DNA of 64,000 bases from Cyclobacteriaceae bacterium (lineage in GTDB: Bacteria > Bacteroidota > Bacteroidia > Cytophagales > Cyclobacteriaceae), in the NCBI GenBank assembly GCA_019638395.1, contig JAHBTX010000004.1, positions 62,001 through 126,000 on the forward strand, written 5' to 3'. Below, one piece after another: positions 34,755 through 43,916 of the stretch. The notes beneath the pieces were generated by a model that worked only from the letters and a program-made list of their open reading frames with translations, was not told the DNA's origin and searched no databases. Position numbers and translations under genes: made by a program. Numbering within the stretch: the first letter of the stretch is position 1; each line of letters starts with the position of its first letter.

Positions 34755-35531
34755 CTAACTCTTTAGAAAGTCGATGATGAATTTGGCAATATCATTGGGG
34801 GCGGCAATGTGTGCGGGCGCTTCCAACATTTCAATGTGACTATTTACCAGGTATTTGGCTGCATCCTGTGCAGCGGGTAGCCCATATTCAAATGTTAGTA
34901 GCAGTGTGGGCACCGTTATTTGCTTGAGCAGCGTGGCCGGTGTAGTTCCGTTTCCCAGTATGTCATAGTCGATCGGCAACGTGGGACTGATCTCAGCGGC
35001 TAATTGTCCACCTTCTGAAGCGATGAACCTATCTAGCTCTTCTTGCGTCATGCCGAAATCTTTCAGAAAATATCTAACTGCCCCTTCCTTATCTCCTTCG
35101 TTAATCAATCGTTTTATTTCTTCACGTTCCTGATCGTGCTGCTCTGCTGCTCTTTTGCTGTTTTCATCCAGAAGGGAGAAGGGAAGGTCTGCCAGAATGA
35201 GTTTCTTAATGTTCATGCCTTTAGCGGCAGCTCTTATCGCGAGGCCTGCCCCAGCTGAATGAGCGTACAGTATTTTTGGTTCATTGTCAATGTACATGAG
35301 TGTCTCTAAATCATTCAATTCTGTTTCCACACTATGGTTAGACGAAGTTCCACTCAGCCCCCTATTTCTGCGATCGTAGTTATACACCTTAAAGTGCTTT
35401 GCGAGTTCTAGTGCAAGCGGGTGATACATGTGGTGATCGGCCAGCGACCCGCCAATAATTATAAGGGCAGGGCCGTTTCCTAATTCCTCGTAGGCAATTG
35501 TCACGTTATCCGGTGAAGTAACTTTTCTCAT
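34755..35531 (-). CDS. alpha/beta hydrolase
   Basis: 258 residues. ALIIIGGSLADHHMYHPLA gives the oxyanion region, YNYDRRNRGLSG follows strand 4, and LYAHSAGAGLAI holds the nucleophile Ser in an AHSAG elbow; a late His lies in LEAPAHIAAPND. It may act on an ester or lactone. The ATG at 35531 (MRKVTSPDNVTIAYEEL) is preferred to a TTG two codons earlier. Member of the leftward block that diverges from the GlxA-type regulator. Confidence 0.85.
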   Translation of the reverse strand: MRKVTSPDNVTIAYEELGNGPALIIIGGSLADHHMYHPLALELAKHFKVYNYDRRNRGLSGTSSNHSVETELNDLETLMYIDNEPKILYAHSAGAGLAIRAAAKGMNIKKLILADLPFSLLDENSKRAAEQHDQEREEIKRLINEGDKEGAVRYFLKDFGMTQEELDRFIASEGGQLAAEISPTLPIDYDILGNGTTPATLLKQITVPTLLLTFEYGLPAAQDAAKYLVNSHIEMLEAPAHIAAPNDIAKFIIDFLKS

Positions 35532-35569
35532 GTTCAAATTGCTTTTTGAGTTCCGGAATGAAGCACGCG

Positions 35570-35980
35570 TTAGCGTATCACTTCACTAATAAAGATGATG
35601 GGGCTTGCGTTTGTGTAGTTCGGGAAATCTGATCGGATCGCCTCCCGGTTTGGTGCGATTGCCGCCTGGTAATCACTCAGACTTTTTACATAGAAGGTGC
35701 CAATGGCCATAAACGGCAAGGGTGTATTCGGAATACCACTGGCAACACCTTTTTCGATGGTGTATTTTACTAAGTTCGATCCTAACAGTGCGGCTACCAT
35801 TGGCATGTGCTTCGTTTCATAATACGCTATATCAAAAGTTTTGCCTTCTGCATAAGGATATATGATGGAAATTTTCGTTAATCCTTTTTCGATTACCGTG
35901 CTGTTGCCTTGATTTTCCTGGCTAAGGCCGATGTTACAAATAAACAGAAGTAATAGCGCTGCAAGTAATAAAGATTTCAT
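35570..35980 (-). CDS. EthD-family protein with signal peptide
   Basis: 136 residues: a signal peptide (MKSLLLAALLLLFICNIGLS) then a ferredoxin-like EthD domain with KISIIYPYAEGKTFDIAYYE, TKHMPMVAALLG and FMAIGTFYVKSLSDYQAAI. Most EthD proteins are cytoplasmic and act in degradation of ethers or polyketide chemistry, so export is unusual. Its function in this operon is unknown. Confidence 0.8.
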   Translation of the reverse strand: MKSLLLAALLLLFICNIGLSQENQGNSTVIEKGLTKISIIYPYAEGKTFDIAYYETKHMPMVAALLGSNLVKYTIEKGVASGIPNTPLPFMAIGTFYVKSLSDYQAAIAPNREAIRSDFPNYTNASPIIFISEVIR

Positions 35981-36057
35981 GATTGATTATTTTTTGTGAT
36001 TGGATTGTAAATGGGAGATATCAGTGTATAGATTTTTAGCTGGTCTTTTTTGAGAGC

Positions 36058-36552
36058 CTATGGGTTGCCTCGGTTATTCTTTAGCGTTACGTCTATCTCC
36101 ATGAACTTACTGCCTGCAATAGGATTGAATCGATAGGGCTCTATTTCTTTAAAGCCCACTTTTTGGTAGAGTCGAATGGCGGATGTCATGGAGGGCAACG
36201 TATCAAGTCGCATACATTGGTAGTTAAGTGCTGCTGCCTTGTCAATGGCGGCTTTCAACAATTTTTCACCCCATCCATTTCCTCTTGCTTCCCTTCGCAG
36301 ATACATCCGTTTGAGCTCGCAGGTACGGCTATCCATTTTTCTGATGCCGAAGCAACCCACAGGCTGGTTATTGTGATAAGCGATGACAAACGTTCCATCT
36401 GGTTCAGTATAGCGCGTTGCCACATTTTTCAATTCAGTTTCAAAATCCTGAAACGAAAGATCTACACCAATGTCAGCCGCATATTCTTTCATCAGCTTTT
36501 TGGCAAGCTCAAAATCCTGTTCGCTGGTGGCCGTGGTGATCGTGATCTCCAT
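36058..36552 (-). CDS. GNAT-family N-acetyltransferase
   Basis: 164 residues with the GNAT core: VGCFGIRKMDSRTCELKRMY ends strand 4 and REARGNGWGEKLLKAAI holds the acetyl-CoA pyrophosphate loop (R-G-N-G-W-G). YQKVGFKEIEPY is the late conserved strand-helix. Substrate unknown; small-molecule detoxification would fit the neighbours. It follows the DoxX gene by 10 bases. Confidence 0.88.
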   Translation of the reverse strand: MEITITTATSEQDFELAKKLMKEYAADIGVDLSFQDFETELKNVATRYTEPDGTFVIAYHNNQPVGCFGIRKMDSRTCELKRMYLRREARGNGWGEKLLKAAIDKAAALNYQCMRLDTLPSMTSAIRLYQKVGFKEIEPYRFNPIAGSKFMEIDVTLKNNRGNP

Positions 36553-36562
36553 TCGGAATTAT

Positions 36563-36961
36563 TTATTTGACTACCAGAATGCCTTTGTAGCTACCAAGGT
36601 TATTTACGATCAATATCATGTTGGCTACAAACAGGAACATGGCAACGGGTAAACCTTCGGGGGCCATAAATAAATGAATAGCCAAAATATTGACCACAAC
36701 AGGAAGGATAAGCAGCGCAGCCAACGCAACGAAGCGATTGAAAACGAAAAGTATGCCGCAGGCCAGCTCAATCCCCTTTACTAAGGGCATCAGGTATCCT
36801 GCCGCATCAAGACCCTCCGTGAAAGCTTTCATATTACCTTCCAGCGGAGGTGATGGCATCAGGTTTAAGAAATAGGCTATCGAAGCAAAAATCATCAATC
36901 CTCCGAACAGCACCCGGAACAATGAAGTGATAATGGTCATTATTTTTTCCTTGACAATCAT
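36563..36961 (-). CDS. DoxX-family membrane protein (intact)
   Basis: 132 residues, four hydrophobic helices. FRVLFGGLMIFASIAYFL, GYLMPLVKGIELACGILFVF and LILPVVVNILAIHLFM are typical of DoxX-family proteins, some of which are linked to sulfur or thiol redox stress. Two ATGs (36961 and 36940) are possible starts. A different subtype from the broken DoxX gene at the end of the same run. Confidence 0.82.
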   Translation of the reverse strand: MIVKEKIMTIITSLFRVLFGGLMIFASIAYFLNLMPSPPLEGNMKAFTEGLDAAGYLMPLVKGIELACGILFVFNRFVALAALLILPVVVNILAIHLFMAPEGLPVAMFLFVANMILIVNNLGSYKGILVVK

Positions 36962-36968
36962 AGCGAAC

Positions 36969-37391
36969 TCAGATTACTTGATTTGATTCCTTTCGTTTTC
37001 GAAACTTTTCAACGTCCAGGCATATGATACCCCACACGTGGCCATCGAAGTCTTCAATACTTCTGAGTTGCATAAATCCCTCATCCAACATGGGGTTAGG
37101 TTCGGAGCCACCTGCTCTCAAGCCTTCCTCCACGATTTGGTTCATAGTGTCAATGCTTTCAACGGGAAGCGTGAAGTTTGCCGTTGTGAAGTTCTTATCT
37201 GGGATCAATTTGGCATTCCATTTCACAAATTGTTCGTGTGTTATCAGCATCACGTAAATATGCTCACTCCACACCATGCATTTTTGCTGCTCATCGGTAA
37301 ACAGCGGATTGTTGACAAAGCCCAATTGGGTATAGAATTGCATAGACTTCTCTGCATCCTTTACGGGGAGATTGATGAATATTTGTTTCAT
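36969..37391 (-). CDS. VOC-family protein
   Basis: 140 residues. A single vicinal-oxygen-chelate domain: FINLPVKDAEKSMQFYTQLGF opens the first beta-alpha-beta module and IEDFDGHVWGIICLD closes the second. Relatives include glyoxalases, fosfomycin-resistance proteins and extradiol dioxygenases; the metal ligands cannot be assigned with confidence. First of three VOC genes in the leftward block, counting from the DoxX side. Confidence 0.87.
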   Translation of the reverse strand: MKQIFINLPVKDAEKSMQFYTQLGFVNNPLFTDEQQKCMVWSEHIYVMLITHEQFVKWNAKLIPDKNFTTANFTLPVESIDTMNQIVEEGLRAGGSEPNPMLDEGFMQLRSIEDFDGHVWGIICLDVEKFRKRKESNQVI

Positions 37392-37447
37392 ACCATTGAG
37401 CTTTCTGTTCCTACTTTTTGTTTAAGGCTAACCACTTCGTTGTTCAG

Positions 37448-37945
37448 TTATCTTTTGTTCTCCAACATTTCAGATGCTGTTTCGTTGCCCAGTTGTTCAG
37501 CTAATCCTATGAGTATCCCCTCTGTTCCACGTATGTAGCAGAGTCTATACATTTCTCCAAACTGAACCACCTCGCCAACCATTTTAGCATCGTGTTTCTC
37601 CAATCTAACCAAGAGTTCGTCCAGATTGTCAACTCTAAACATTATTCTTAAATAGCCAAGTGAATTGACGGGAGCAGTTCTGTGGTCGGTAATTGCTTCA
37701 GGCGTTATGAATCTTGAAAGTTCAAGTCGAGCGTGTCCATCTGGGGTAACCATCATGGCAATCTCCACCTGCTGATTACCCAGACCAGTTACGCGCCCCG
37801 CCCATTCGCCTTCTACCATCATTCGCCCTTCAAGTGTTAAGCCAATTTCTGAGAAGAATGCTATTGCATTGTCAAGCGATTCTACCACAATACCAATATT
37901 GTGCATTTCCATCAATTTACTTTTTGCTATACGCTTTGCGGTCAT
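37448..37945 (-). CDS. VOC-family protein
   Basis: 165 residues. MHNIGIVVESLDNAIAFFSEIG starts the first module and contains a His in the metal position; LGYLRIMFRVDNLDELL starts the second, and GEMYRLCYIRGTEGILIGLAEQ ends with the conserved Glu. This is the pattern of glyoxalase-like detoxifying VOC proteins. A start at the later ATG before MHNIG is possible. Confidence 0.87.
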   Translation of the reverse strand: MTAKRIAKSKLMEMHNIGIVVESLDNAIAFFSEIGLTLEGRMMVEGEWAGRVTGLGNQQVEIAMMVTPDGHARLELSRFITPEAITDHRTAPVNSLGYLRIMFRVDNLDELLVRLEKHDAKMVGEVVQFGEMYRLCYIRGTEGILIGLAEQLGNETASEMLENKR

Positions 37946-37972
37946 AAAATTCTGTTTGATGTTGGTATTCTT

Positions 37973-38347
37973 TTAAACCCATTCCACTAGTTGGATGATT
38001 ACGCCATTGGGATCTTTGACCATGAACAGTTTTTCACCCCACTCTTCCGTTTTCATGGGCAGGGCGATGGGAACGCCTGCACTCCTGAGACGTTCTTCTT
38101 CGCGCTCGATGTGGGTAGTAACAAAGGCCAATATGGTACCCGCGCTGGTTATATTTCTCATGAAGGCGGGGAGCACTTCTATCCCCTTTTGCAAATAGAT
38201 CACGTTAATGCCCGACTGCTCATGTTGAAGGGATGCAAAGCCCTCAGCGGCCATTTTTTCTACGAAACCAAAATGAGTGGTCAGAAACTTGCTGGAAAGA
38301 GTGACATTGTCTACAGTAAGCGATACGGTAAAGGAATTGATATTCAT
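37973..38347 (-). CDS. VOC-family protein
   Basis: 124 residues from ATG 38347 (MNINSFTVSLTVDNV), chosen because the upstream 33 codons are unlike the family and would run into the divergent regulator's promoter. LAFVTTHIEREEERLRSAG and VKDPNGVIIQLVEWV are the second-module signatures. First gene of the leftward run, with its start facing the GlxA-type regulator across 134 bases. Confidence 0.87.
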   Translation of the reverse strand: MNINSFTVSLTVDNVTLSSKFLTTHFGFVEKMAAEGFASLQHEQSGINVIYLQKGIEVLPAFMRNITSAGTILAFVTTHIEREEERLRSAGVPIALPMKTEEWGEKLFMVKDPNGVIIQLVEWV

Positions 38348-38481
38348 GGATTTAATGAATTGGCGATTTTGAGCGCACAAAGTTATTGGCAATGCCGCCT
38401 TGGAACCTGTAGTAAATGCGACATACGTACGGGTTGATTGCGACATTCCCTTGGCCTAACTTGGCTTGAAATTCCAGCATC

Positions 38482-39474
38482 ATGAAACATGTTTCGATAC
38501 TAGTGCCCAACGGTAGCCATAGTGTTGTTAATATCATGGGTACGCTGCAAATACTACAAGTTGCCAATGAAAGATTCGAAGAACTGTTTGGTCGAAAACT
38601 GTTCAATATAGATTTGGTAGGCTTTGCTGATTCGTACACGGCTGTGGCAGGTTCTGCGCAACCGATACCCACCAAACTGTGGATTGAAGTGAGCAAAACG
38701 GACATCGTCATTGTGCCAGCAGTCTATGATGATCCTGATGAAGCCATCCAAAAGAACCAGTCCATGCTTGCATTTTTAATCGACCAGTATAAAGGTGGTG
38801 CAACACTGGTAAGTATGTGTATTGGCACGTATGTGCTTGCGGCCACCGGGCTGTTGAATGGAAAAGTGTGTTCCACGCACTGGTTGCATGCGGGTCTATT
38901 GAAGGAAAAATTTCCCGGCCTGTTGGTGCGGGAGGAGAAACTGATTGCCGAAAGCGCAGGCATTATTACCTGTGGTGGTGCCTACGCATTTCCGAACCTG
39001 ATATTGTACGTGGTTGAGAAATTTGGTGGCCGGGAGTTGGCGGTGTTTCTTGCCAAGACGTTCATGATTGACTTGGACAGAACGCGTCAATCTCCTTACA
39101 TGATGTTTCAGGGACACAAAGAACATGCAGATGAAATGATTCTGAAAGTACAGGATTTCATTGAAAACAATTACGCTGAGAAATTTACAGTGGAAGATTT
39201 GGCGAGCCAGCATCATCTGGTAAGACGCACGCTGGAACGGAGATTCAAGGCAGCTACCGGATATTCTATTAATGAATATACCCAGCGGATTCGAATTGAA
39301 ACCGCCAAGAAAGATTTGGAAGTAGGAAGGAAATCAGTTACTGAAATTATGTACGATTGTGGTTATCAGGATTCCAAGGCATTCAGAGACGTGTTCAAAA
39401 AATATGCAGGTGTCAGCCCGCTTGAATACCGGCAGAAATATGCCAAGGAAGTGAGTGTATTACATGCCGTTTAG
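38482..39474 (+). CDS. GlxA-type transcriptional regulator (DJ-1/PfpI plus AraC HTH)
   Basis: 330 residues. Residues 1-190 form a DJ-1/PfpI-like domain (HVSILVPNGSHSVV, the elbow Cys in SMCIGTYVLAATGLL, CGGAYAFPNLILYVVEKFGG). The last ~100 are an AraC-family double HTH (FTVEDLASQHHLVRRTLERR, GYQDSKAFRDVFKKYAGVSP). The family senses small molecules and often controls the divergent detoxification genes, here the VOC/DoxX/GNAT/EthD/hydrolase run. Operator sites are not evident by eye. Confidence 0.9.
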   Translation: MKHVSILVPNGSHSVVNIMGTLQILQVANERFEELFGRKLFNIDLVGFADSYTAVAGSAQPIPTKLWIEVSKTDIVIVPAVYDDPDEAIQKNQSMLAFLIDQYKGGATLVSMCIGTYVLAATGLLNGKVCSTHWLHAGLLKEKFPGLLVREEKLIAESAGIITCGGAYAFPNLILYVVEKFGGRELAVFLAKTFMIDLDRTRQSPYMMFQGHKEHADEMILKVQDFIENNYAEKFTVEDLASQHHLVRRTLERRFKAATGYSINEYTQRIRIETAKKDLEVGRKSVTEIMYDCGYQDSKAFRDVFKKYAGVSPLEYRQKYAKEVSVLHAV

Positions 39475-39499
39475 TGGGTAGCTATTAAAATAACGTATC

Positions 39500-39910
39500 T
39501 TAAGATTTCTTCTGTTCAGTAAACACTTCGGGTGCTTGTTGAATTAAAATGCCATACCACTTCACCAGCTTTTTTATATCCGAAATGTACACGCGACTTT
39601 CATCAAAATCAGGCAATACCGATTTTAAGAATGCTTTTAATTCGCTGCCATCCGAATCGGCATCTACACCTAAATCATTTTTATACTCGTGGTTAATTTT
39701 TTTCAATACGTCTTCCAACGGCACGGTACCTTCTTTGGTAGTAGTATAGATAGAGATTTCACTTAATAACGATAATCGTTGGGTAGCATTGGCAACCATA
39801 CGGGTTTTGGTTGCATCGAGCGATTCCAGCAACACCCCTGACTTGCCCGGCTTTAATACTCTAAACAAACCTCCCTTACCACTTATCGATGCAATTTCAG
39901 ATAACTCCAT
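39500..39910 (-). CDS. DUF5606 protein
   Basis: 136 residues. ELSEIASISGKGGLFRVLKPGKSGVLLESLD and RLSLLSEISIYTTT match DUF5606, a small conserved Bacteroidota family of unknown function whose first half resembles a small beta-barrel. It lies leftward next to engB with 40 bases between them, an arrangement that may be conserved. Confidence 0.85.
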   Translation of the reverse strand: MELSEIASISGKGGLFRVLKPGKSGVLLESLDATKTRMVANATQRLSLLSEISIYTTTKEGTVPLEDVLKKINHEYKNDLGVDADSDGSELKAFLKSVLPDFDESRVYISDIKKLVKWYGILIQQAPEVFTEQKKS

Positions 39911-39950
39911 ATTGAATTTTATTTTTTAATGGGCGCAAAAGTAATCGATT

Positions 39951-40550
39951 TTAGTTTCTGGCTTTAAGTGCCGTTTCAATAAAATTAAGCATGGGGTTGC
40001 GGCCGGTTTTTTTCTCGGCCGAAGTAACAAAAATGGGTGGTAGCTCAGCCCAGGTTTTCAGAAGTTCCTTTTCAAATTGGTTTCGGGTTTTGGCTAACTC
40101 ACTTTGTTTTAGCTTATCTATTTTGGTAAAAACAAGTGCAATTGGAATTTCCAGTTGCCCCAAACGATTAATAAAATTTATATCGCTTGCCTGCGGTTCC
40201 AGCCGCGCGTCTATCAGAATAAAAGTACAGTACAGGTTATCGCGCAGCTTAAAATATTCATCAATCATGTGGCTCCAGTTTTCACGATTTGATTTGCTAA
40301 CCTGGGCATAGCCATAGCCGGGTAAATCCACCAGGTACCAGGCCTTGTTAATCATAAAATGGTTAATCGTTTGGGTTTTTCCCGGGGTTGAGGAGGTTTT
40401 GGCCAAATCTTTGCGATTGGTGAGCATGTTGATGAGCGATGATTTGCCTACATTCGATCGGCCAATGAAGGCAAACTCCGGTTTATCGGTTTGCGGGCAC
40501 TTGCTTACCTCGGTATTACTAATCACAAACTCGGCCTGAAGTATGTCCAT
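39951..40550 (-). CDS. engB: ribosome biogenesis GTPase EngB (YsxC/YihA)
   Basis: 199 residues. G1 GRSNVGKSSL, switch I TSSTPGKTQTINHF, G3 DLPGYGYA, G4 TKIDK and G5 TSAEK are all present. The TrmE-Era-EngA class GTPase assists assembly of the large ribosomal subunit. Divergent from the PorE-like gene. Confidence 0.95.
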   Translation of the reverse strand: MDILQAEFVISNTEVSKCPQTDKPEFAFIGRSNVGKSSLINMLTNRKDLAKTSSTPGKTQTINHFMINKAWYLVDLPGYGYAQVSKSNRENWSHMIDEYFKLRDNLYCTFILIDARLEPQASDINFINRLGQLEIPIALVFTKIDKLKQSELAKTRNQFEKELLKTWAELPPIFVTSAEKKTGRNPMLNFIETALKARN

Positions 40551-40696
40551 ATCACTAAACTATTGTTTGGCAAAGTAGTAAAATGTAATTTATGAGTACC
40601 TTATTCGGCTTTTTACAACTTTTGTTGCCAATGGTTTTAGATAATTTGCCGAAATTTTGAACTTGTTAAGTAGTTGCGATCCAACACTCCCTGTAC

Positions 40697-42679
40697 ATGT
40701 GCCTGCGTAAGATTTTATTTTTTGGTGTTTTGTTAACCGGTTGTGCCGTTCAGGCGCAGCAACAGGATAAAGAACAGGCCCGCCAATATTACGAAATGGC
40801 TACTGAAATTATGACCAGTACCCGCGCGGTAGATGATGCCCGCGAGTTAATGATAATTGCCGCCAATTTTGACACCACCAATCTGAAAGCCAATACCGAA
40901 GCCGGTATTATGCACATCCGCACCATTCAAAAGGAAGAAGGAGTTAAGTATTTACTTCGTGTGTATCGTCAAAACCCAACTTTCAGATTTGATCTGGAAT
41001 ACCAGATTGGCCTCAGCTACCAACATGGATTAAACTTCGATAAAGCCATTGAGTTTTTTAACAAGTATAAACTAAAGGCCAGTTACAATACCAGCTACAA
41101 AGGTAAAGACCGGGTTGAAGTAAAAGAGGTTACACGCAGATTGGAGGAATGTGCCAATGGTAAAGAGTTTGTGGCATCCGCCAAACCACTTGCCATTACC
41201 AACATTGGTCAGCAGATTAATTCAGAATTTGATGATTATGCTCCGGTAGTAAATGCCGATGAAACAGAAATGATTTTTACCTCGCGCAGGCGCGATGGTA
41301 ACCTGAACGAAAACGTAAGCGATGATAACCGCCCCTTCGAAGATATTTTTGTAAGTAAACGCGAAGCCGGAAGCTGGCAACCCGCACAAAACATTGGCAC
41401 TATTGTTAACACAAAACATAACGAATCCAACATAGCGCTATCGCCAAACGGCAATACCTTGTTTATATATAGAGATGGCGTGGGCGATGGTGATATTTTT
41501 ACAAGCACCCGCCAGCCCGATGGCACGTGGACTAAACCCGTTCCGCTTCCGGGCGCAATCAATTCGTCATTCCGCGAGTCGTCCATAACCATTAATAAAG
41601 ATGAAACCATGCTTTTTTTCGCAAGCGAACGGCCCGGTGGGTTAGGCGGAGTGGATATTTATTCTTGCATAAAAGATAAAAAAGGGCAGTGGACTGTTGT
41701 ACGCAATTTGGGGCCTGGTATTAATACCGAGTTTGATGACGATGGTCCGTTTATTGATTTTGATGGCAAAACCCTTTACTTCAGTTCTAAGGGTAGAAAG
41801 GGTATGGGCGGCTACGATATTTTCAAAGCTACTTTAATGAATCTTGAAAAACGGGAATGGACCGAGCCGGAAAACCTCGGCTATCCGATTAACACCCCCG
41901 ATGATGATATTTTTATAGTAGGTACGGCAACACCCAACCGATTCTATTACTCATCGGTACGCAACGGAGGTGTTGGTTATTCCGATATCTACCTGATTTC
42001 TGAAAAAGAAAATGCTCCGCAGCCCGAAACCATACCCGAGAAGAAAGGAATTCAACCTATAAAATTCATTCTGGAGATTGTAGATGCCGAAACCAAACAA
42101 CCTATCGAGGCTACTGCCCGCATGCGCGGTAAAGACAATACTGTAATTGGGTCGGCCAGTTTGGGTACCGGAGTTTATGAATTTGGTGTTATGTCAACCA
42201 TTCCAAAAGAATACACTGTTTCGGTTGAAATGGAAGGCTACATATTCGAAAATCTGAAAGTAATGTTGGGCCGCGCTACCGAAGAACCACAAACCATTAA
42301 CCGCAGGCTACTGTTGCGCAAAGTTGCCATTGGTGAAGTATCGGCCTTGCGCCATGTGTTTTTTGATTTTGGTAAAGCCACCTTGCAGGAAGCCTCGTTT
42401 GATGAACTCAATATGATGGTAACCATGATGAAGCAAAACGAGAGCATGCAGGTAGAGATTGGCGGCCATACCGATGATGTAGGCAGCGATGTGTTTAATA
42501 AAAAACTTTCGCAGCAACGGGCCGATGCCGTTAAGCGATACCTGACCGATAACGGAATTAACACCCGAAGAATTAAATCTGTTGGCTATGGCGAAGAACG
42601 CCCCATTGTTTCGAACGATGATGAGTCTGGAGGCCGGGAGATTAACCGCAGGGTAGAGTTTAAAGTAATTGCCAAGTAA
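40697..42679 (+). CDS. PorE-like lipoprotein: TPR, PD40 propeller, CRD, OmpA domain
   Basis: 660 residues. The signal peptide ends in a lipobox (VLLTGC), so it is probably a lipoprotein. Then follow a TPR-like region (EGVKYLLRVYRQNP to about 140), a PD40/WD40-like beta-propeller with repeats such as DDYAPVVNADETEMIFTSRR and ESNIALSPNGNTLF to about 440, a carboxypeptidase-like regulatory domain (EIVDAETKQPIEATARMR) and an OmpA_C domain with GGHTDDVGSDVFN and LSQQRADAV. This is the exact order in PorE, the peptidoglycan-bound T9SS component. Assignment is by architecture; some T9SS-linked relatives share it. Confidence 0.85.
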   Translation: MCLRKILFFGVLLTGCAVQAQQQDKEQARQYYEMATEIMTSTRAVDDARELMIIAANFDTTNLKANTEAGIMHIRTIQKEEGVKYLLRVYRQNPTFRFDLEYQIGLSYQHGLNFDKAIEFFNKYKLKASYNTSYKGKDRVEVKEVTRRLEECANGKEFVASAKPLAITNIGQQINSEFDDYAPVVNADETEMIFTSRRRDGNLNENVSDDNRPFEDIFVSKREAGSWQPAQNIGTIVNTKHNESNIALSPNGNTLFIYRDGVGDGDIFTSTRQPDGTWTKPVPLPGAINSSFRESSITINKDETMLFFASERPGGLGGVDIYSCIKDKKGQWTVVRNLGPGINTEFDDDGPFIDFDGKTLYFSSKGRKGMGGYDIFKATLMNLEKREWTEPENLGYPINTPDDDIFIVGTATPNRFYYSSVRNGGVGYSDIYLISEKENAPQPETIPEKKGIQPIKFILEIVDAETKQPIEATARMRGKDNTVIGSASLGTGVYEFGVMSTIPKEYTVSVEMEGYIFENLKVMLGRATEEPQTINRRLLLRKVAIGEVSALRHVFFDFGKATLQEASFDELNMMVTMMKQNESMQVEIGGHTDDVGSDVFNKKLSQQRADAVKRYLTDNGINTRRIKSVGYGEERPIVSNDDESGGREINRRVEFKVIAK

Positions 42680-42691
42680 ACGATTACCCGA

Positions 42692-42710
42692 TGCAACTAT
42701 TTTAGTTGCA
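42692..42710. other. 8-bp hairpin after the PorE-like gene
   Basis: TGCAACTA-TTT-TAGTTGCA, a perfect 8-bp stem with a 3-base loop, 13 bases after the stop codon and followed by GTTTATC. Too few T residues to be a confident terminator; it could be a binding site for the next gene. Confidence 0.4.
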
Positions 42711-42744
42711 GTTTATCTGTATCTAAACATAAAATCTGAAGGGT

Positions 42745-43860
42745 ATGCGCAGGTACAACCTCGATTGGTTACGGGTTATCGTTTTTGGATTACTGATATG
42801 CTACCACGTGGGTATGTTCTTTGTTCCATGGAGTTTTCACATTAAAAACAATACCATTTACCCTGACATTCGGTGGCCTATGCTGTTTTTAAATCAGTGG
42901 CGATTACCCTTATTATTTGTAATCTCAGGCATGGGTACATGGTTTGCCCTGTCAAAACGAAGTGGTTGGCAGTTTGCACGTGAGCGCGCCACACGGTTAC
43001 TCATTCCGCTAATAGTAGGAATGATTTTTATTGTGCCACCGCAGGTTTATTTCGAACGGTTGGCTAACGTACAAATATCAGGTAGTTATTTAGATTATTG
43101 GCCCGCCCGTGCATTCAGTGGAGTTTATCCCGAAGGCAACCTGAGCTGGCATCACCTCTGGTTTTTACCGTACCTGCTTGTGTTCTCGCTTATTCTTTTG
43201 CCGGTGTTTCTTTATCTGTGCAAGCATCCACAAGCTACCCTGCTTAATCAAATCAGAAAGTTAGCCGCCACCCCCTTCGGATTATATGCGTTTATTATTC
43301 CACTTTATTTTTGGGAGTCATTGCTCGAACCGTTTTTTTCTTCCACACATGCCTTAATTGGCGATTGGTTTAACCTTATCAACTTTGGCACTTTCTTCTT
43401 GTATGGATTTTTGTTGATTACCGTTGGCGATGATTTTTGGAAAACCGTGCAAGCACATCGTAGAAAGTATTTGTATTGCGGAATAATCGGGTTTAGTGGG
43501 CTAATGGGTATCTGGTTGTTTTTAGAAGATTCAACACTTGTTCATTTTATTGAGGCTCTTTTTAAAGTGTTTAACCTTTGGTCGTGGATAATATGCCTGA
43601 TGGGTTATGCCGCAGTTTACCTGAATAAGCCAAGCTCCATACTTTCGTACGCCAACGAAGCTGTGTATCCTTTTTACATAGTACATCAAACTATTACCAT
43701 TGCAATTGGCTATTACCTGATGGATCTTACCTGGGGTTTTTGGCCTAAGTTTTTAGTGATGGTATCAGGTACATTTGGTGGCTCGTGGTTTATCTATGAA
43801 TTTACAATCAGAAGATGGAGCTGGATACGGCCTTTGTTTGGATTAACCAACAAACGGTAG
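42745..43860 (+). CDS. acyltransferase family 3 membrane protein (MdoC/OafA-like)
   Basis: 371 residues with about ten hydrophobic segments. RYNLDWLRVIVFGLLICYHVGMFF includes the active-site His after the first helix, and RLPLLFVISGMGTWFALSKR plus REERATRLLIP-type sequence (FARERATRLLIPLIVG) are the acyltransferase-3 core. The GNLSWHHLWFLPYLL stretch fits glucan-modifying MdoC-like members. Acyl donor and acceptor are unknown. Next is a WYL-domain regulator. Confidence 0.87.
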   Translation: MRRYNLDWLRVIVFGLLICYHVGMFFVPWSFHIKNNTIYPDIRWPMLFLNQWRLPLLFVISGMGTWFALSKRSGWQFARERATRLLIPLIVGMIFIVPPQVYFERLANVQISGSYLDYWPARAFSGVYPEGNLSWHHLWFLPYLLVFSLILLPVFLYLCKHPQATLLNQIRKLAATPFGLYAFIIPLYFWESLLEPFFSSTHALIGDWFNLINFGTFFLYGFLLITVGDDFWKTVQAHRRKYLYCGIIGFSGLMGIWLFLEDSTLVHFIEALFKVFNLWSWIICLMGYAAVYLNKPSSILSYANEAVYPFYIVHQTITIAIGYYLMDLTWGFWPKFLVMVSGTFGGSWFIYEFTIRRWSWIRPLFGLTNKR

Positions 43861-43916
43861 TGCTGCCATAATAAGATTGTATTGTTTTAGATTTGTTTTG
43901 TTGAAATAACAAAGGC

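Noticed and set aside
38347-38446. Longer N-terminus for the third VOC protein
   Set aside because: The extra 33 residues do not resemble the VOC fold and would fill the regulator's promoter; MNINSFTV at 38347 is the natural start.
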